Below are positions 44,530 through 56,570 of a DNA stretch of 64,000 nucleotides, piece by piece. Numbering within the stretch: the first letter of the stretch is position 1; every line of letters begins with the position of its first letter. The notes under the pieces were generated by a model, which did no database searches, was not told where the DNA came from, and saw only the letters and a list, made by a program, of their open reading frames with translations. The position numbers and the translations under genes were made by a program. The stretch comes from Calamus simplicifolius (lineage: Eukaryota > Streptophyta > Magnoliopsida > Arecales > Arecaceae): the NCBI GenBank assembly GCA_900491605.1, contig UESW01004572.1, forward strand, positions 128,428 to 192,427, given 5' to 3'.

Positions 44530-45076
44530 ATGAAGGATGCAAAAGTTTTTGTGGCTGCCTCTCTTGTAAACTTAGTGTACGCAGTTGTACAAATTCCCGC
44601 CAATGCTGCCTTCAACAAGGTATGAGCACATTCATTTATGTGTTCTATAGGCAGCTGATTGCTACTCTCTTCATGACACCAATTGCTTTGGTGCTTGAAA
44701 GGTAATGTTCTCTTCTCTCTCTTGGATTTGGACCACTTTATTATTGTGATTTATATATTATTTAAACAAGTACAATATAACATGTAGATTTTCTATTTTT
44801 ATTTTTTATTGTTGTTTTGAGGTTCTAGTACTATCTCCCAATTAATTTTTTAGCATTTATGTATTTAAATTGAATATTACATGGCAATCATGAAAACATT
44901 TGCCAAAACATGCTAAGGAAATGAATTAAACCAATAGTATCACATGTAAAAGAACAAAATATAACAAGACTACCACTACAAAATATACTAGGGTCTAGAA
45001 TATGAAAATGTTATTTTTGAAAGAAAAAAGTCAAAAAGTCAGACCTGTAAGCCCATATAATCCCCTGGTAGAGACT
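44530..45076 (+). pseudogene. WAT1 exon 1 and intron-1 start, plus-strand copy 2
   Basis: Exon 44530-44701, almost identical to 22541-22712 including the one-base deletion after FNK. It differs by one substitution that changes AKAAFNK to ANAAFNK. Followed by the same intron piece up to the CACTA terminus at 45077. Confidence 0.85.
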
Positions 45077-45830
45077 CACTACATGAAAAATGACTTTTTC
45101 CTATGATTTTTTTCGTAGGGAAAGATAGAAAAATTATAGGGAAAGCCTTTCCCTATAATTTTTGTCGTAGGCAAAAGCTGAAAAAAGTCGTAGACATAAG
45201 TGCGTCAAAAAAGCCTTTGCCTACGACTTTCAAAATCGTAGGAGTAGACATTTTTCCTACAATTTTTTTTCATAGAAAAAAGTTCATATTTCAAAGGAAA
45301 AGAGTGATCAGTATTTAAAATTTAAATTTAAATTTTAAAAACTTTTGCCTGCGAATATAAAAAATCATAGGAAAAAAGTAAAAATATATTTTTTTATCCA
45401 CATCTTTCCTACAAAAATTCTTAAAATCATAGAAAAAAGTTGGCTAATAATTATTTTGAAAGATTTCTTTCCCTACAAAAACCAAAATCGTAGGCAAAAA
45501 TCAAAAAAAAAAATTATCCACATCTTTCCCTACAAATTTCTTAAAATTGTAGAAAAAAGTTGGCTAAAATTTTTTTAATGATTTCTTTCCCTACGAAAAA
45601 CCCCAAAAATGTAAGAAAAAAATCAAAAAAAAATATTTAAAAAACATATTTCCCTATGATTTTTTTTAAATCGTAGGAGAAAGTTGACTAATAATAATTT
45701 TTAATAATTCTTTTTCCTACGAAAAACCTTAAAATCGTAGGAAAAATTTGAAAAAAATATTTTTTATCCACGTTTTTTCCTACGATTTTAATATTTTTCT
45801 TTAAATCGTAGGGAAAAGTGGAAATTGTTC
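45077..45830. mobile_element. CACTA-type terminus with TCGTAGG repeats, copy 2
   Basis: Same start (CACTACATGAAAAATGACTT) and same subterminal array as 23087-23860, with small length changes in A/T runs. Confidence 0.75.
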
Positions 45831-45969
45831 AAGTTATGTAATTGATTTGCAATAGCCTACAACAAAAAAGCAATTTCTAGCACACATATGAAGTACTGCC
45901 ATTTGATTTGAACACACAATTTAGTGTTTTCAAGAGAAAAACAATTTGACAGGTGGTTGACAAATGCTT

Positions 45970-46890
45970 AGATGATATTGAAGTCTGGCGCAAAGCTTCC
46001 CTCATTTTTCCCACAATATTTACATACTGGAAAAAAAAAAGAGAGAAAAATCCATGAATACAATTGCTAACCTTACTATTGGTAACATCCTCACAGCGAC
46101 TCAGAATAGTCGCATTGCTGCCACCATCTGCAGCTTCGACAACATCATCCTGCAACCATACAAGCACTTCTATAAATATTGATAGTTCCACAGAAAGTAG
46201 TTTATATAAAAAGCTTTTCTTCTGTTCTTGCACGAAGAAATGTTAGAAAAACAAATGCAGAGGCATGGAACTTTTTGGGGAGAAAGATACATATGATTTT
46301 TGGCTCCTCATGGTTTTCTTTCCCACTCTGAGACCCAGATAGATTAGAGAGTTGAGACATCTCACGCATTGAAAAATCAGTATCAGCAATAGAATCAGAA
46401 TGATGGAGAATGTGAGATCTGCAGTCAGTGGTAAATTCCAATAATTTATTTTTTCAAGTAGCTCACATAGAGCTTGCAAAATTCAATATCTAAAATTAAT
46501 GGCAAAGGTTGATTTGATGACTCGCTTTTTTGATACTTCCAACTTCCTTAGCCTGATCTTCTCCAAAACAGATGAGATTGGCTTTTGAACAACAGGCACA
46601 GGTTTAAATGAAGCATCTCTAGATTCTGCCTCGGAATGCAATAGATAGAAAGGAAATTTTAGCTTTTCCATCTTTGTCTTACTGGTTTAAAGTCACGCAT
46701 GTAGACTTTAGGGTGATGATCAAACCTAACAAAATAAGAGAAACGCATGTAGACCATAGGGTGATGATCAAATTGAACAAAATGGGGAAAAAGGAGTAAG
46801 AGGATTGCATAAACCGCGCAATAGTCTCTGAGTTTCAGCATGAATTTGATCCAAATTAGACCTCCTCTCCTGTGGAACAAGAAAGAAAAA
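45970..46890 (-). pseudogene. Exon cluster of the acidic nuclear-type gene, copy 3
   Basis: Counterpart of 23960-24880 with the same open blocks; differences are single-base gains in A/T/C runs (for example near 46300 and 46321) that shift frames relative to the other copies. Confidence 0.45.
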
Positions 46891-46954
46891 GTAGATCAAC
46901 AACAAATAAAACACGGAATTTTAAGTAATGAAAGGAAAGAATTCAAAAGTATTG

Positions 46955-47795
46955 GCCTGGGTGCCAGGTCGGCGCCCACACAGATTCTCAGGAGATGAGA
47001 CTCTTCGTAAGTCTGGGACTCTTGGTATTTCTTGACCTTATCCGCTATTAAATTTATGTTCTATATGAAGACCGGGGGTGTCTTCTGAACAGAACAGGAT
47101 AAGGATATGGAGCCTTCTTCTTTCTCTTCCTCACCGGTACTACGACTTAGGGGTGTGGCACACTGGGGACTCTGGTAGCCCCCGACGACCGACGATCCAC
47201 TGTTCCGCTGCTGCCGAAACAAGGTATGTTCCTTGGCCTGGGTGCCCACACAGTGTCCCAAGAGATAAGACTTTTCGTAAGTTAGAAGACTCTTGGTATT
47301 CCTAGGCATTATCCGCTATTAAATTCCTATTCTATATGAAGACCTGGATGTCTTCTGAGAGGAATAGAATAAGGATACGAAGCCTTCTTCTTCCTCTTCC
47401 TCACCGGTACTTCGGCTTAGGGGTGTGGACGCACTGGAAACTCTGGTAGGCCCCGACGACCGATGATCCACTGCTTCCACTGTCGCCGCCTTGTTTATGG
47501 TTCAAGGAACATACCTTGTTTTGATGGTAGCGGAAGCAGCGGATCGTCGATCGTCGAGGGCTACTAGAGTCCCCAGTGTGTCCACACGCCTAAGCCGCAA
47601 TATCGGTGAGGAAGAGAAAGAAGAAGGCTCTGTATCCTTGTTCTGTTCCTCTCAGAACACACCCCCGATCTTCATATATAACATGAATTTAATAGTGGAT
47701 AAGGCCAAGGAATACCAAGAGTTCCAGACTTACGAAAAGTCTTGTCTCCTGGGACTCTGTGTGGGCACTGACCTGGCACCTAAGCCAATAATCTT
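46955..47795. repeat. Long hairpin, copy 3 (centre damaged)
   Basis: Same blocks as the other copies, but about 15 bp at the palindromic centre are missing (cgccgccttgtttatgg near 47485 in place of cgccgaaacaaggtatg...), which shortens the tip of the hairpin. Confidence 0.85.
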
Positions 47796-48231
47796 CCACT
47801 CGTTCACATAGGAACAATAACCTCAACTCTCTCAACATGTAGTACGGTGGGGTATGCGACCCAACGAAACTCACACACAGTGACACATAGTGGATATATT
47901 GCATTAAGTTAATAAATAACTAACGCAGCGAACATAAATATAATCCAATCCTATATGTGTTCCAGATAATTCGATCACACCTAATCAAGCACTCTCAATC
48001 CCTTAAGAGATCATCTCTTAGCAGCACTTGAAAAACATAAAGTCATAATGTTTGTATCTATAATCATATGCAACTCATACATATGATTGCCCAAGCAATG
48101 GATCACAAACATAAGGTGAGGTCGAGAATAATCTTTCTTGAACATTCGTACTAGTCCATCTTTGTTCAGTTGACTTCTTTAGCCTTATCCTCAAGGGTCA
48201 TGAAATTGATACGGCCACATGAACGAGAATA

Positions 48232-48693
48232 TCACAACCTTATCAAGTCTTCTCTTCTCCCGGATGGATCCTTTTGGTCTCCCTTCCTGCCAGCCAACTC
48301 ACCAGACTTAGTCTTCTTCTTTTTCTTCTTTTCCGTCGTATCCTCCTCCCCTTTCAAATTCAGCCATTTTTTTGCCGATTTCTCCTTCCTCAGTTCATCA
48401 ATTATTCCCCCCTTTCCAATGCTTCCACTCTCTGCTCCCCAAGAGGAATACCCCAACCATTCTTCCTCTTCTTCTCTTTCCTCCATGTCCCGAGGCTCCC
48501 ATCCCCTAGAAGCATCCTTCAGGTCTGGAAACAAAGGTTCAAGCTCATCATCCGAAGATATTTCCTTGCCCAAATTCTCTGATCCCAGTGCCGCATCAAC
48601 CGCATCCGCTGCGGATCCTTCCAAAGCTGGCGCCTCTCACGTGTCAGGGAGATCCTCGGAGGCCGAGCAAGGGGAGGGGGAGGGGGAGGGGGT
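48232..48693 (-). pseudogene. N-terminal exon, copy 3, 3' half (split by Tat element)
   Basis: Continues at 60646-60800 on the other side of the gypsy insertion. The T-run here has 7 T. That keeps the frame open from EGSAADAVDAALGS through ISSDDELEPLFPDL into a Lys run (EKKKKKKTKSG) and past the donor-like gtgagt. Which T-run length is ancestral is not settled. Confidence 0.5.
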
Positions 48694-49565
48694 TGATACG
48701 GCTGGCCATTTCCTCGGAGTAGTATTATCTTCCGCGCAATTTTCGAAAGCAATGATGTGACAACAAAACCCAAGGCCTCCAGCGTCGGTCTTCAGAGCCG
48801 GCCCCCAACATCGGTCACCAGCGCCGGCCCCCAGCGTCGGTCACCAGCGCCGGCCCCCAGCGTCGGCCTCCAGCGTTGGACCCCAGCGCCGGCCCCCAGC
48901 GTCGGCATCAAAGACCAACTACGCGTTGGCACTAGACATCCAGCATCGGCCACCAGCGCCGGCCTTCAGCGTCGGCCCCCAGCGTCAGCCACCAGCATCG
49001 ACCTCCAGCATTGGTCATGGGAGTCGGCCTTCAGCATCAGTCCCAATACTGAGACTCTGGTTCCGGCCTCTAGCACTGCCATCCGGCGTCAACCTCCAGT
49101 GTCAGCCTTCATACAAGGACTAGTCTTAGGCAACCGACCCCGCGATCTAAGGTCTGCTGTCGAATACCTCACTTACCAAAATCATGGGCCAGTGTTAGCC
49201 TGATCAGCAGTTACCGCTATAAGCGGCCCTTATCCAGCAACAGTCCAACAACTTACTGTTCGATGAAATATCATAACGGAACAGATTCGACGGTTCTGAC
49301 AGACCAAGGTATACGGATCCCCAACAGGTATAAAAGGAGGACCCGAGCTCCATGCAAGGGGACTCTCTCTGGAACTTCCTCTAGAGCAATTCTACAAAAA
49401 ATCGTATCCCTGTTCGATGACTCACTAACTTGGGCATCGGAGGGTCCCCGCCGGAACCACCAGTTCGGGACTTTTTGCAGGCTCCTGGAGGAAGACGGCG
49501 GCCTTTCTACACACCCGGTGATCCCAGCCTGCCCGACGTTCATCATACGTGATTCGACCGCAACA
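48694..49565 (+). repeat. Tat 5' LTR
   Basis: 872 bp, starts TGATACGGCTGG, ends CCGCAACA. The first third contains irregular copies of ccagcgtcggcc / ccagcgccggcc (48775-49015) and a caaagaccaactacgcgttgg word related to the internal 76-bp repeat. TATA box at 49329. Confidence 0.95.
49329..49337 (+). promoter_or_regulatory. TATA box of Tat 5' LTR
   Basis: tataaaagg, about 236 bp before the LTR end, is preserved in the other LTR at 60409-60417. The expected transcription start is some 30 bp downstream. Confidence 0.7.
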
Positions 49566-49567
49566 GA

Positions 49568-49586
49568 TTGGCGTGCCAGGTAGGGG
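49568..49586 (+). other. Tat primer binding site
   Basis: ttggcgtgccaggtagggg lies two or three bases after the LTR end, where the tRNA primer anneals. The primer tRNA is not identified here. Confidence 0.65.
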
Positions 49587-49638
49587 CAAGCCAGGTCAAA
49601 AATTCTCCCTGGAACCCCTCCAGTTTTGCAAAGGAAGC

Positions 49639-50697
49639 GATGGTGACCACACGAGCACAAGAGGCCTCCTCTAGCCGAGCAGCCGGGCACATCCCGCGAG
49701 TTGAGCATTCGGAGGTCAACCCCCATGCTCCACCCCTCGCACCGACAAGCCAACCCGATCGGCTTGATGTCCTAGCTCATCAGGTCCAGGATCTGACGAC
49801 GATGGTCCGGGGGCTGCAAGAGCGTTATGTGGCTGCTGTAACTCAACCCCCTGCGATGGACGAAGGGGTGCGAGGAACAGTTCAGTCTCACCAAGGAGGG
49901 ACCCCGCCTGAGGTCTCTCACCGCTCACCCCCCGAACCTCATCACCAAGGAACCTCAAAGCGACGACGGTCTCCCTCTCGTCGCTCCGGTCACTCCCACC
50001 GCCGACTGGAAGAAAAGGAGTCCAGGCGGGCACATTCTTTGCGCCGGCGATCTTCTTCTTTCGAATCATCCCAAGGGACCTCAAAGCGATGACGGTCTCC
50101 CTCCCGTCGCTCCGGCCGTCCCCACCACCGATCGAAAGAAAAGGAGTTCAAGCGGGCACGTTCTTTGCGCCGGCAATCTTCTTCTTCCGACTCATCCCGA
50201 GGTAACACTCCCCGAAAAACCACCCGACGGGCTGAGCAAAGGCTTGACGAGTACCATCGACGGTTGGACAAACTCAGCCGTCGGATCGCCGATCCCTATG
50301 CAGCGGAGTATGAGCGTCGCCCCCCGCTTTCCCATCATATCATGGAGGAACCTGTCCCTCCCGGTTTTGTCTCCCTTAATTGGATCCATATGATGGAACG
50401 ACGGACCCCCTGGACCATCTGAAAAGCTACAAAGTCCTCATGCAAGTCCAGGGAGCGATGGATTCCTTATTATGCATCGCCTTCCCGGCCACACTCCGTA
50501 AGGCACAGCGCGCGTGGTACTCCCGTCTGCCCCCACACAGCATCAACTCGTTTCGACAACTTGAGCGGTCCTTCCTGGCTCATTTTGATGCCTGTCGAAA
50601 GATCCCATGAGTTGCCGATAGCCTCTTTGCTGTCCAGCAGAAGAGTCGCGAGACCTTAAAGGATTTCATTGCTCGATTTAAGGAAGCAGCGCTGGAG
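49639..50697 (+). pseudogene. Tat gag, frameshifted
   Basis: The likely start MVTTRAQEASSSRA is near 49640. An Arg/Ser-rich linker follows (RRRSPSRRSGHSHRR), then a duplicated segment (tcaaagcgacgacggtctcc at 49956 and tcaaagcgatgacggtctcc at 50081). Then the Retrotrans_gag core: MDPYDGTTDPLDHLKSYKVL and AWYSRLPPHSINSFRQLERS. A one-base shift occurs near 50380, and a TGA at 50608-50610 interrupts KIP*VADSLF. Gag would form particles and package RNA. Confidence 0.85.
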
Positions 50698-51840
50698 GTG
50701 TACAACCTGAAGGATTCTGTCACCACCTTGGCCCTGAAGAGAGGACTTCGCCCATCCAGATTCGCTTACTCTCTGGATAAGAAGCCTCCGCATTCCTACA
50801 CCGAGCTTCTGAGCCGGGCACAGAAGTACATTCGCGCTGACGAAGCAGATTCTTCCCGGAGAGACGTTGACAAGAACCCCGGTAACAAACCGCCACCTTC
50901 TGACCGCGCTGGTCCACAACCTCGGAAGCCCGAGCCTCCGCGATGCTTGGATCGTCGGCCACAGGCGCTGGTTCCTAAAGAACAGTTCACTCCCCTCATG
51001 GCTCCCATCTCCCACATCCTACTGGAGATCGAGGAGGAACCGTATTTCAAGCGTCCGGCTCCCTTGAAGTCCGAAGGCCCACGCAACAAGGAGTTTTACT
51101 GTCGGTACCACCGGGATTACGACCACGACACTGAAGATTGCCGCCATCTAAAAAAGGCTATCAAGGAGCTGGTTCAGCAAGGCCACCTGGGCAAGTTTGT
51201 TCGAAGGGGGAATATCCCCGTGACGGGCCCCGCGGTGCACCCGGGTTGCCCAGCTGGTGTGGATAATACCCCAACTGAAAAGACCATAGCTATGATCTCC
51301 TGGGGAACGGATGGTGGTTCGAAGAGACCGCGAGAGGGAATAGACTCTGTAATACCTTTCTTCGGAAAGGATCTAGATGGGGTAGTTAATAAGCATGATG
51401 ACAGCGTCGTGGTGTCCATGACTATAGCTAAACACCCTATAAAAAGAATTCTAATTGATAGTGGGAGCTCTGTAGATGTCTTAAGTTATGAGGCTTTTGT
51501 TCGGATGAACTTGTCAAGGTCTTTACTCAGACCTGTTGCCACACCGCTAATGGGCTTCACGGGAGACTCAGTGAACGTCGAAGGCGAAATTGCTCTCCCG
51601 GTCATGGCTGGAACTCCTCCATGTCAGAGCACCGTGGTCATAAACTTCTTGGTGGTCCGGGTTCCGCTGGCTTATAACGCCATCTTGGGAAGACCGGGGC
51701 TGAATCTGCTAGATGCCGTGATCTCTACTAAGAGATTATTGGTAAGGTTTCCTACCAATGAAGGGATCGGAGAAATGAAGGGGGAGCAAAGCCCACTTCC
51801 GCCTTGCTACCATCTGTCGCCCAGCCCGCTGAATGCATAG
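50698..51840 (+). pseudogene. Tat gag C terminus and aspartic protease
   Basis: Open for 380 codons. The C-terminal part of Gag (SVTTLALKRGLRPSRFAYSL) is followed by a zinc-binding-like segment CRYHRDYDHDTEDCRHLK, and then the protease RILIDSGSSVDVLSYEAF (about codons 250-266), with intact catalytic DSG, and ILGRPGLNLLDAVIS. It ends with TAG at 51838-51840; the reading frame continues in the same phase beyond it, so this stop is probably a point mutation. The protease processes Gag-Pol. Confidence 0.88.
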
Positions 51841-53434
51841 TCAGCAACAGCCTCTGAGTCACTCGATCCTAGGGAGTTGGGAAAAAGGGGAGAGCCGGCA
51901 GAGCACCTTCTAACCCTCCCCTTGGATGAGGACCCAGCAAGGACTGTTCAGCTGGGGGCATCGCTCCCGGAGGAAGTACGTCATCAACTTCTTACCTTCC
52001 TACGGGCGAACACGAACGTTTTCGCATGGTCATCCTCAGACATGCCGGGCGTCCCTGAAAAAGTAATCACCCACCAACTTAACCTCAAGCCAGGGTGTCG
52101 GCCGGTTCGACAGAAAAAGAGAAACTTTGCTCTGGATAGGCAGAAAGCTATCAACGAGGAGATCCGAAAGTTAATGACTGCCGGCCATATTCGGGAGGTC
52201 CACTACCCGAATGGTTGGCTAATGTGGTTCTGGTCCGTAAAGCCAATGGATGTTGGAGAATGTGCGTAGACTTCACCGACCTCAACAAGGCGTGCCCCAA
52301 AGACAGCTTCCCCCTGCCTCGAATCGATCAACTGGTGGACGCTACATCCGGCCATGAGGTTCTTAGCTTCATGGATGCTTTCTCTGGATACAACCAAATC
52401 TGGATGAACTCGGCGGATGAAGAAGCTACCTCCTTCATAACCGAAAAGGGGCTGTATTGCTACAAGGTAATGCCTTTCGGGTTAAAGAATGCGGGAGCTA
52501 CTTACCAGAGGTTGATGAACAAGGTCTTCGAGGGTCAGATAGGACGTAACATGGAAGTGTACGTGGACGACATGCTAACAAAAAGCGTTCATGCCGGTGA
52601 CCACATTGCGGACCTAGCAGAAACTTTTGACAGCCTCCGTCGGTACCAGATAAAGCTGAACCCTCGCAAATGTGCATTTGGGGTGACCGCTGGGAAGTTT
52701 TTGGGTTTCATGGTGACCCAGAGGGGGATCGAAGCAAACCCAGACAAAGTCCAAGCCATCTTGGACATGAGGCCTCCTGCCAATAAGAAGGAAGTACAAT
52801 GCTTGATAGGAAGAGTAGCCGCCCTAAGCCGCTTCCTATCCAAGTCTGCTGAAAGGTGTCTGCCTTTCTTCAAGGCGCTTCGCCGAATCAACGAGTTCGA
52901 GTGGACCAAAGAATGCCAAGAGGCGTTCGAAGGGTTAAAGACATTCTTATCTACCCCACCACTGTTAGCCAAGCCGACGAGCGGAGAAGAGCTCCTTCTA
53001 TACCTTGCGGCCTCTCCCGAGGCTGTTAGCTCCGTGCTAGTCCGTATGGACACTAGCGGCACACAAAGGCCAGTATATTATATGAGTAAGGTACTTCATG
53101 ATGCAGAGACCCGCTACTCAAACATGGAGAAAATCATCTTCTCATTGATCGTGTCTGCCCAGCGACTGCGGCCATACTTCCAAGCCCACCCGATCGCGGT
53201 GATCACAGACCAGCCTCTGAAGGCGGTTCTGGCTCGTCCAGATACTTCCGGCCGGCTGGCAAGGTGGGCCCTCAAGCTGGGGGAGTTCGATATATCTTTC
53301 CGCCCCCGGTCGGCTATGAAGTCCCAAGTTCTGGCAGATTTTTTGGTTGAATGTACTTGGGGAATGGAGCCACCTGAAGAACCTCCTACGGACATTCAGC
53401 CCCTCGAACCAGCGAAGATGAGTGGGTTCTCCAT
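51841..53434 (+). pseudogene. Tat reverse transcriptase and gypsy-type RNase H
   Basis: 51877-52269 covers the RT start (FRANTNVFAWSSSDMPGV, HQLNLKPGCRPVRQKKRNF). After a one-base shift near 52215 the frame continues to 53504 with VRKANGCWRMCVDFTDLNKA, FSGYNQI, VMPFGLKNAGATYQRLMNK, and the active-site YVDDMLTKS. The connection domain and gypsy RNase H follow (PVYYMSKVLHDAETRYSNME; RPYFQAHPIAVITDQPLK). All landmark residues of the YVDD box are intact. Enzyme of cDNA synthesis. Confidence 0.92.
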
Positions 53435-53977
53435 GTGGATGGGGCATCTAACTCTCAAGGGAGCGGAGCAGGCCTCGTCTTGGCCAACTCGGACGGGGTT
53501 GTGACTGAATGTGCACTTCGCTTCCTCTTTCCAGCTACAAACAATCAGGCGGAATATGAAGCTTTGTTATCCGGCGTAAGGTTGGCTCGAGAGCTTGGGG
53601 TGAAATGCCTTAGGGCATTCACCGACTCCCAACTGGTTGCTGGCCAGATTACAAAGGAGTACGAGGCAAAGGATCCCATCATGGCCCGCTACTTAGATGC
53701 GGTGCACTCAATGGTTTCCCCATTCACTCACTTCAGCGTCAGCTACATTCCTCGACAAGAGAATGCTAGAGCCGACGCCCTATCCCATCTCGCTGCCTTG
53801 GCTGACGGGATGTTGGGAAAGGCTTATGTGGAGCATTTAGAAGTCCCAAGCATTGAGGTACCAAGAGAAACTTTGCCGGTGGAGTTGGAGCCCTCCTGGA
53901 TGGACGCCTACGTTCAATACTTTACTGATGGCATCCTCCCAGAAGACCCTGCCGAAGCTAGGAAACTTAAAAGATGA
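53435..53977 (+). pseudogene. Tat second RNase H (archaeal-type)
   Basis: Starts MDGASNSQGSGAGLVLANSD (catalytic Asp in VDGASNxxGxGAGxVL) after a frame change from the preceding domain. Then NNQAEYEALLSGVRLARELG (Glu), AFTDSQLVAGQI (Asp), and YIPRQENARADALSHLAALA (final Asp). This extra RNase H between the gypsy RNase H and integrase is the marker of the plant Tat clade. A TGA at 53975-53977 ends the frame; the phase resumes beyond it. Confidence 0.9.
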
Positions 53978-55129
53978 GCCCTGAAGTTCTTCCTTATGGA
54001 AGGAAAGCTCTACCGAAGGTCATTCTCATACCCTATCCTCAGGTGTGTCGGTCCCACCGACGCCAACTATATTTTACGAGAGATACACGAGGGGATATGC
54101 GGAAGCCATCTGGGGGGCAGGGCCCTTGCATATAAAGCTCTACGTCAGGGGTATTATTGGTTAACAATGAAAGAAGATGCCTCTGAACTCGTCAAAAGAT
54201 GTGACAGCTGCCAGCGTCATGCCAACGTCCAACATCAACCGGCGTCCCAGCTGACCCTCCTGGCTGCACCATGGCCCTTTGCACAATGGGGCATGGACAT
54301 CCTGGGACCTTTCCCTCCTGCCTCCGGACAACGTAAGTTCCTAGTTGTGGCCGTCGATCATTTCACTAAATGGATCGAAGCGGAAGCTCTTGCTAAAATC
54401 ACGGAAGCCAAAGTAAGGGCTTTCTTTTGGAAATCCGTGGTGTGCCGGTTTGGGTTACCACACACCCTAGTTACAGACAACGGTCGATAGTTTGATAACA
54501 CGGCCTTCCAAGAATTCTGCGAGGGCCTGGGCATCCGTCACCGATTCACCTCCGTAGGGCATCCCCAAACCAACGGCGCAGCTGAGGTGACCAATCACAT
54601 CATCCTCCAAGGGCTCAGGGCTCGGCTAGATAGCTGTAAAGGGTGCTGGGTAGAAGAACTTTCTAGTGTGTTGTGGGCCTACCACACGACACCGCGAGCA
54701 CCCACAGGGGAAACCCCTTTCAGCTTGGTCTTTGGGACCGAGGCGGTCATCCCCGTAGAAATAGGAGCTCCTAGTCCCCGGACGGAATTATACCACGAAG
54801 AAAGCAACTCCAACCAGCTGAGGGCTGATTTGGATTTGGTGGAAGAATTGCGAGATCAAGCGCTACTTCGTATGGCAGCGTTCCGTCAGCGAGTGGCCAA
54901 ACACTACAACTCTCGGGTGCGACCCAAGACATTCCGGCCAGGAGACCTGGTCCTACGAAGAGCTGAAGTATCAAAGCTGACGGAAGGGGGCAAGCTAGCA
55001 CCAAAATGGGAAGGACCATACCGTGTCAAGGAGGTACTCCACCATGGGGCGTATAAAGTCGAAGAGCTAGACGGGAAGCCGCTCCCTCGAACTTGGAATG
55101 CCGACAATTTACGCCGGTACTATCAATAG
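53978..55129 (+). pseudogene. Tat integrase
   Basis: The HHCC zinc finger is HEGICGSHLGGRALAYKALR followed by CDSCQRHA. The core has WGMDILGPFP (first Asp), VTDNG (second Asp) and HPQTNGAAEVTN (Glu). A TAG at 54488-54490 interrupts right after VTDNGR; the frame reopens and runs to TAG at 55127-55129 through LKLTEGGKLAPKWEGPYRV-like C-terminal sequence (here SKLTEGGKLAPKWEGPYRVK). No chromodomain is present, as expected for Tat. Confidence 0.92.
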
Positions 55130-55199
55130 AATTCTATCTTTATTAATTTGAATCTGTTTGATGCATGAATAATAAACATGTTCTTACTTTCGAATGAGT

Positions 55200-56570
55200 A
55201 TGTTTAACAAAAGACCGGATCCGCTCCGGCACTCAAAGACCAACTCCGCGTTGGCACCCAAGACCGGCGCCCAGCGTCGGCAGCAAAAGACCGGATCCGT
55301 TCCGGCACTCAAAGACCAACTCCGCGTTGGCACCAAGACCGGCGCCCAGCGTTGGCAGCAGAAGACCGGATCCGTTTCGGCACTCAAAGACCAACTCCGC
55401 ATTGGCACCCAAGACCGGCGCCCAGCGTCGGCAGCAAAAGACCGGATCCGCTCCGGCGCTCAAAGACCAACTCCGCGTTGGCACCCAAGACCGGCGCCCA
55501 GCGTCGGCAGCAAAAGACCGGATCCGCTCCGGCACTCAAAGACCAACTCTGCGTTGGCACCCAAGACCGGCGCCCAACGTCGGCAGCAAAAGACCGGATC
55601 CGCTCTGGCGCTCAAAGACCAACTCCGCGTTGGCACCCAAGACCGGCGCCCAGCGTCGGCAGCAAAAGACCGGATCCGCTCTGGCACTCAAAGACCAACT
55701 CCGCGTTGGCACCCAAGACCGGCGCCCAGCGTCGGCAGCAGAAGACCAGATCCGTTCCGGCACTCAAAGACCAACTCCGCGTTGGCACCCAAGACCGGCG
55801 CCCAGCGTCGGCAGCAAAAGACTGGATCCACTCCGGCACTCAAAGACCAACTCCGTGTTGGCACCCAAGACCGGCGCCCAGCGTCGGCAGCAAAAGACCG
55901 GATCTGCTCCGGCGCTCAAAGACCAACTCCGCGTTGGCACCCAAGACCGGCGCCCAGCGTCGGCAGCAAAAGACCGGATCCGCTCCGGCACTCAAAGACC
56001 AACTCCGCGTTGGCACCCAAGACCGGCGCCCAGCGTCGGCAGCAGAAGACCGGATCCATTCCGGCACTCAAAGACCAACTCCGCGTTGGCACCCAAGACC
56101 GGTGCCCAGCGTCGGCAGCAAAAGACCGGATCCGCTCCGGTGCTCAAAGACCAACTCCGCGTTGGCACCCAAGACCGGCGCCCAGCATCGGCAGCAAAAG
56201 ACCGATCCGCTCTGGCACTCAAAGACCAACTCCGTGTTGGCACCCAAGACCGGCGCCCAGCGTCGACAGCAGAAGACCGGATCCATTCCGGCACTCAAAG
56301 ACCAACTCCGCGTTGGCACCCAAGACCGGCGCCCAGCGTCGGCAGCAAAAGACCAGATCCGCTCCGGCACTCAAAGACCAACTCCGCGTTGGCACCCAAG
56401 ACCGGCACCCAGCGTCGGTAGCAAAAGACCGGATCAAGACCAACTCCGCGTTGGCACCCAAGACCAGCGCCCAGCATCGGCAGCAAAAGACTGGATCCGC
56501 TCCGGCATTCAAAGACCAACTCCGCATTGGCACAAAAGACCGGCACCCACTGTCAGCAACAAAGACCTAA
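55200..56570 (+). repeat. 76-bp tandem repeat array (about 18 units)
   Basis: The unit has landmarks ctcaaagaccaactccgcg, ttggcacccaagaccggcg, cccagcgtcggcagcaaaag and accggatccgctccggca (76 bp in total). Copies differ by scattered substitutions; the last units are degraded. Since 76 is not a multiple of 3 and the unit lacks stops in every plus-strand frame, three overlapping frames of over 360 codons run through the array. These are by-products of the repeat. The unit shares words with the LTR (caaagaccaact, cgcgttggca, ccagcgtcgg), so it likely arose from LTR-type sequence. Confidence 0.95.

Noticed and set aside
48757..49203. Open frame of 148 codons in the Tat LTR (and a similar one at 59841-60284)
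   Set aside because: Lies in the low-complexity ccagcgtcggcc part of the LTR; frames differ between the two LTRs because of indels.
49271..49753. 160-codon minus-strand frame over the LTR-gag border
   Set aside because: Antisense shadow of LTR and gag sequence, with no domain, and crossing the PBS.
55200..56570. CRISPR-like array
   Set aside because: Repeat units are contiguous without unique spacers, and the host is a plant.
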